Source of the DNA: Tetranychus cinnabarinus
Taxonomy: Eukaryota; Arthropoda; Arachnida; Trombidiformes; Tetranychidae
Length of the DNA: 64,000 nt
Direction: 5' to 3'
Assembly (NCBI GenBank): GCA_022266195.1
Contig: WHVY01000002.1
Coordinates: 15,577,001-15,641,000 of the forward strand
Positions 61,301-64,000 of the stretch are shown here, piece after piece. Each line of letters begins with the position of its first letter. The first letter of the stretch is position 1. The position numbers were made by a program, and so were the translations under genes. Under the pieces are notes generated by a model. It did no database searches and was not told where the DNA came from. It worked only from the letters and a program-made list of their open reading frames with translations.

Positions 61301-64000
61301 CATATAAATTGTCTACTCACTGTCATTACTGTGTTTTCTCCTTACAGGATCTGCTGAGTTGAGATTGAAAGAGCATGACGAGCACAGAAATTGCCCTGTC
61401 CGCCTCCTGGACAAGTTGATTCATTACGTTTCCACATCAGTTGACAAGATTTTGGCCAAGACAAGAAAATCTCATTTCAGTGACACAAAACACCCTTAGA
61501 ACTATTACACTATTGTAGAGGTACTAGAGATTCCATCATTAAGTGAAGAGAACACAGGCAGCAAAAAGCTTAGATGCTGAGTCGAGATAGTTTTGTGCTC
61601 ATTCTGGTTGATCCAAAGTGAAACTGTACACACTTGGAAGCACTAACTGCTGAGACAACAGTGAAAGAGATACATGATCCTTGTGCCATTTTCAATTGCA
61701 CTGAGCGCGAATGGTTTCAGCTATAATATTGAAAAGGACAATTACAGAAAATTTGAAAACGTGTGGAATTTTTGTTTTCATTTTTTCTCTCAGCGGAAAA
61801 AGTGAATCGGTAAAATGCTATGAACATAGATGAAGTGACAATTTCAAGGCTAAAGTGGCGAGAGAGAAACCATGAGTTCTATGGAATGATGATCAAGTGA
61901 GATGTGCCATGGCAGAGAAATGATTATGTGGTCAGTTTGGAAGACTGAAAGCTGCAGAGAGTGATTAGAGGAGGAAAACAAGCAATTGACAAAAGACCAT
62001 GTCAAAACGAATTGCAGAAAGAGAGTTTTGGTGTGAAAAAATGATGACTTGAGTCAGTGGAGTGCTGGAATCACTTGGAGTGAGCGACTGGACACGTGTG
62101 ATATCAGTGAGATTTTATCATTACTCATCGTGAGGAATATCAGATAACTGTCATCAAGATTATCCTCACATTAGAAACCACATTTGACACCTAATTTCAT
62201 TTCGATAATGAAATGCAATTCATAACTGCTCACATGCTTGATCAAGTGATTGAAGAAACCTTAAATTGTATCTAATTTGTAACAATTTCAGCGATCATCT
62301 ACGTCCGTAATCAGTTTGGCAAAGGCAGGAGTGCTTTGAAACACGTTTTCTGAGGACATATGATTTCGTTGACTGGTATCCTGACCAGGTAGATTCTCCC
62401 TGACGTTTGGCATGGACTCTGGGAGAACAATGGCACTTCGATAATTACCGCTCACATCTTAGGAATCATTAATCTTGTAATCCAAAGTTGATGCGTTTTT
62501 TTCCTAATCGATCCTCATTTATCCCGACGCGTTAGACGTGGTGTTGAGTTCTCATGAATTGCTTCATGACAGAAAAAGATGATCAACGGGCTTCATCATG
62601 TACTTTTTGTCATCATATTTTTACTATCTTCCCATATCCACAGCATTAGCGTACTCAAACGTGCGCGTACCTCCTGCGCGATTATATCGTATCTAGGGAC
62701 GGCCCCGGTTAATATGGTGACGACTGCAAATGACTTATCACCGCACTTTTTTCAGTACTCAGCTCCGGCCCTGCAGCTGGTCTGGGTTACCGCTGTGCCT
62801 CTGCGTGGGCGTGCCATTTGTGACACTCCGTGATCTTAGCCATCTGGTACAGCTACATCTTGGAGCGAATACTTCATGATGTTGGGCATGCTTTGCGCAT
62901 GCGATAAGTCTTCGTTCAAATTTGAACAATGAGTTAGTTGAGAGAAAGAAATAAATGATGAAATGATTGTCGATTGAAAATGAAGTTGAACCAAAAATAA
63001 ATGTCACAAAGTAAACGGAACGAGTTTCATTGAATTGATATCAAATATATAATAAAAAGTGATAATATTTACTCTCATTTAGAGTATTGATAGATATCAG
63101 GTGAGAATGAAAGTTGAACAAAAAGAGAGGAAACTCGAAAAGTCAATAATAAAGTGGAAAAGAAGATTTTTTCACTTTATTTTACTTTTCAACTTTTCTT
63201 TTTATCTAACAGAAACAGCTTCGAATTGAGATAAATTGTTATTACCAGCCTTCTAACAAAGTTGAAAAATTATATTCACATGTACCTTGAAACTATCAAT
63301 TCTGGTATGAATCAGTCAACCATCAGCAAATAAACTTCTTCAGATAACCTTCAATCCAACTCTTCATCCAAACATCGAAAGCATCAGAAAAGAAAAATCG
63401 TTGGAATCGAAGTTGCGAATCAACGAAATGTGCAACTTGTTAACACAATTAATTGTGTTAGTAATAGCCATTTGTTTCATTTGAATGTAAATGACAATTT
63501 TGACGATTGTTAACAAGTTGAAATTCAGCTCATAATCAATAGACAATGAAGAAAGGTAAAAATCAATATTCTGGTTGCAATGCGGATCGATTGATGAAAA
63601 TGATGAAATCCTTATTCTCTAGATTAGACCAATTGAGAGTATAATTACAATTACAATGATCAAGTTGTGATTAATATTCTCATTTTGTCCAAACTCTTGA
63701 TTCTCCTTCAAATCAAACTCATTAGGAAATGAAACATTTGGGTGATTAGTTGATTGAAAGGAAATATCGTGATATTATTTGTGCCCAATGAACCCTGAAA
63801 TGAATGATAAAATGAAAGGCAATAAACGAGGGTAAAATTGAAAAAAGGAGCAAGAAAATGAGATAGAGAATAATATATAAATTCAATTTACAATTGCGTA
63901 TTTCGTTCAAGAGTCCTTCAGGTCAGAATAAGAGAGAAGCAAGAAAGAGCTGAAAGAGGTAAACATGAGACAGAATGAAGAAGCTGTTCAGAGAATGTTC
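55367..64000. other. Long non-coding stretch upstream of the visible tomosyn exons
   Basis: No exon with recognisable homology was found on either strand. It probably includes a large tomosyn intron. 60600-62500 has slightly longer open stretches (for example the plus-strand frame 60646-60915, and an open frame after a CTTACAG at 61341-61347), but no family is recognised. A GC-richer patch lies at about 62640-62890. Confidence 0.4.

Noticed and set aside
62579..63007. Opposing 84- and 82-codon frames over the GC-rich patch
   Set aside because: No homology is recognised on either strand. A frame open on both strands is expected from fewer stop codons in GC-rich DNA.

Overview
This is AT-rich animal nuclear DNA. 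It most resembles an acariform mite of the spider-mite (Tetranychus) type. The reasons are a tandem cluster of single-exon microsomal cytochrome P450 genes resembling the mite CYP392 group (from memory, not a search), spliceosomal introns in a tomosyn/STXBP5 gene, and abundant animal transposons. No prokaryotic gene organisation is visible.

Layout. (1) 1-1690: repeat-rich DNA with a small TA-flanked MITE (210-431) and short degenerate repeats. (2) 1693-13074: a complete minus-strand Ty3/gypsy-type LTR retrotransposon. Its two 1062-bp LTRs look identical, it is flanked by TTAT duplications, and it has a tRNA-Arg-type primer site. One 3074-codon ORF holds gag, protease, RT, RNase H and integrase, followed by about 940 residues with a RING/TRAF-like cysteine cluster and a degenerate REXO1-like exonuclease domain. 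(3) 13079-16098: a short ORF that begins like the histone H3 tail, and a foldback element with 118-bp arms. (4) 16120-26072 plus 45325-45768: the P450 cluster, with one intact gene, one gene with a 4-nt insertion, one gene split by a transposon, a mosaic pseudogene and two decayed relics.

(5) 26073-45324: a 19.25-kb Polinton/Maverick inserted in the coding exon of the last P450. It begins AGT and ends ACT, has inverted repeats of about 180-190 bp, and is flanked by CCTTT duplications. Plus-strand genes: IAP (BIR+RING), a TATA-binding-protein homologue, a small membrane protein, packaging ATPase, two small conserved ORFs, integrase with chromodomain (one in-frame stop), penton-like minor capsid protein, major capsid protein and adenain-like protease. 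Convergent minus-strand genes: two unknown ORFs, protein-primed DNA polymerase B, a PC4-like ORF, a dUTPase and a degenerate dUTPase paralogue. Many of these ORFs have a TATA box about 32-43 bp upstream of the ATG, which fits a self-encoded TBP. Next to the right terminus is an array of ten complete 453-bp repeats plus a partial one, whose units begin with hairpins.

(6) 45769-64000: mostly non-coding DNA. It holds an 82-bp-armed MITE and the 3' part of a minus-strand tomosyn gene (seven exons, 48756-55366, ending in the R-SNARE exon), followed by a long stretch that is either intron or intergenic. One tomosyn exon carries an apparent 1-nt frameshift.

The most notable content is the Polinton with its own TBP, possible PC4 and IAP, and the retrotransposon with a captured RING/exonuclease-like module and a palindrome repeated throughout its length. 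All homology statements come from reading motifs; no database search was run.
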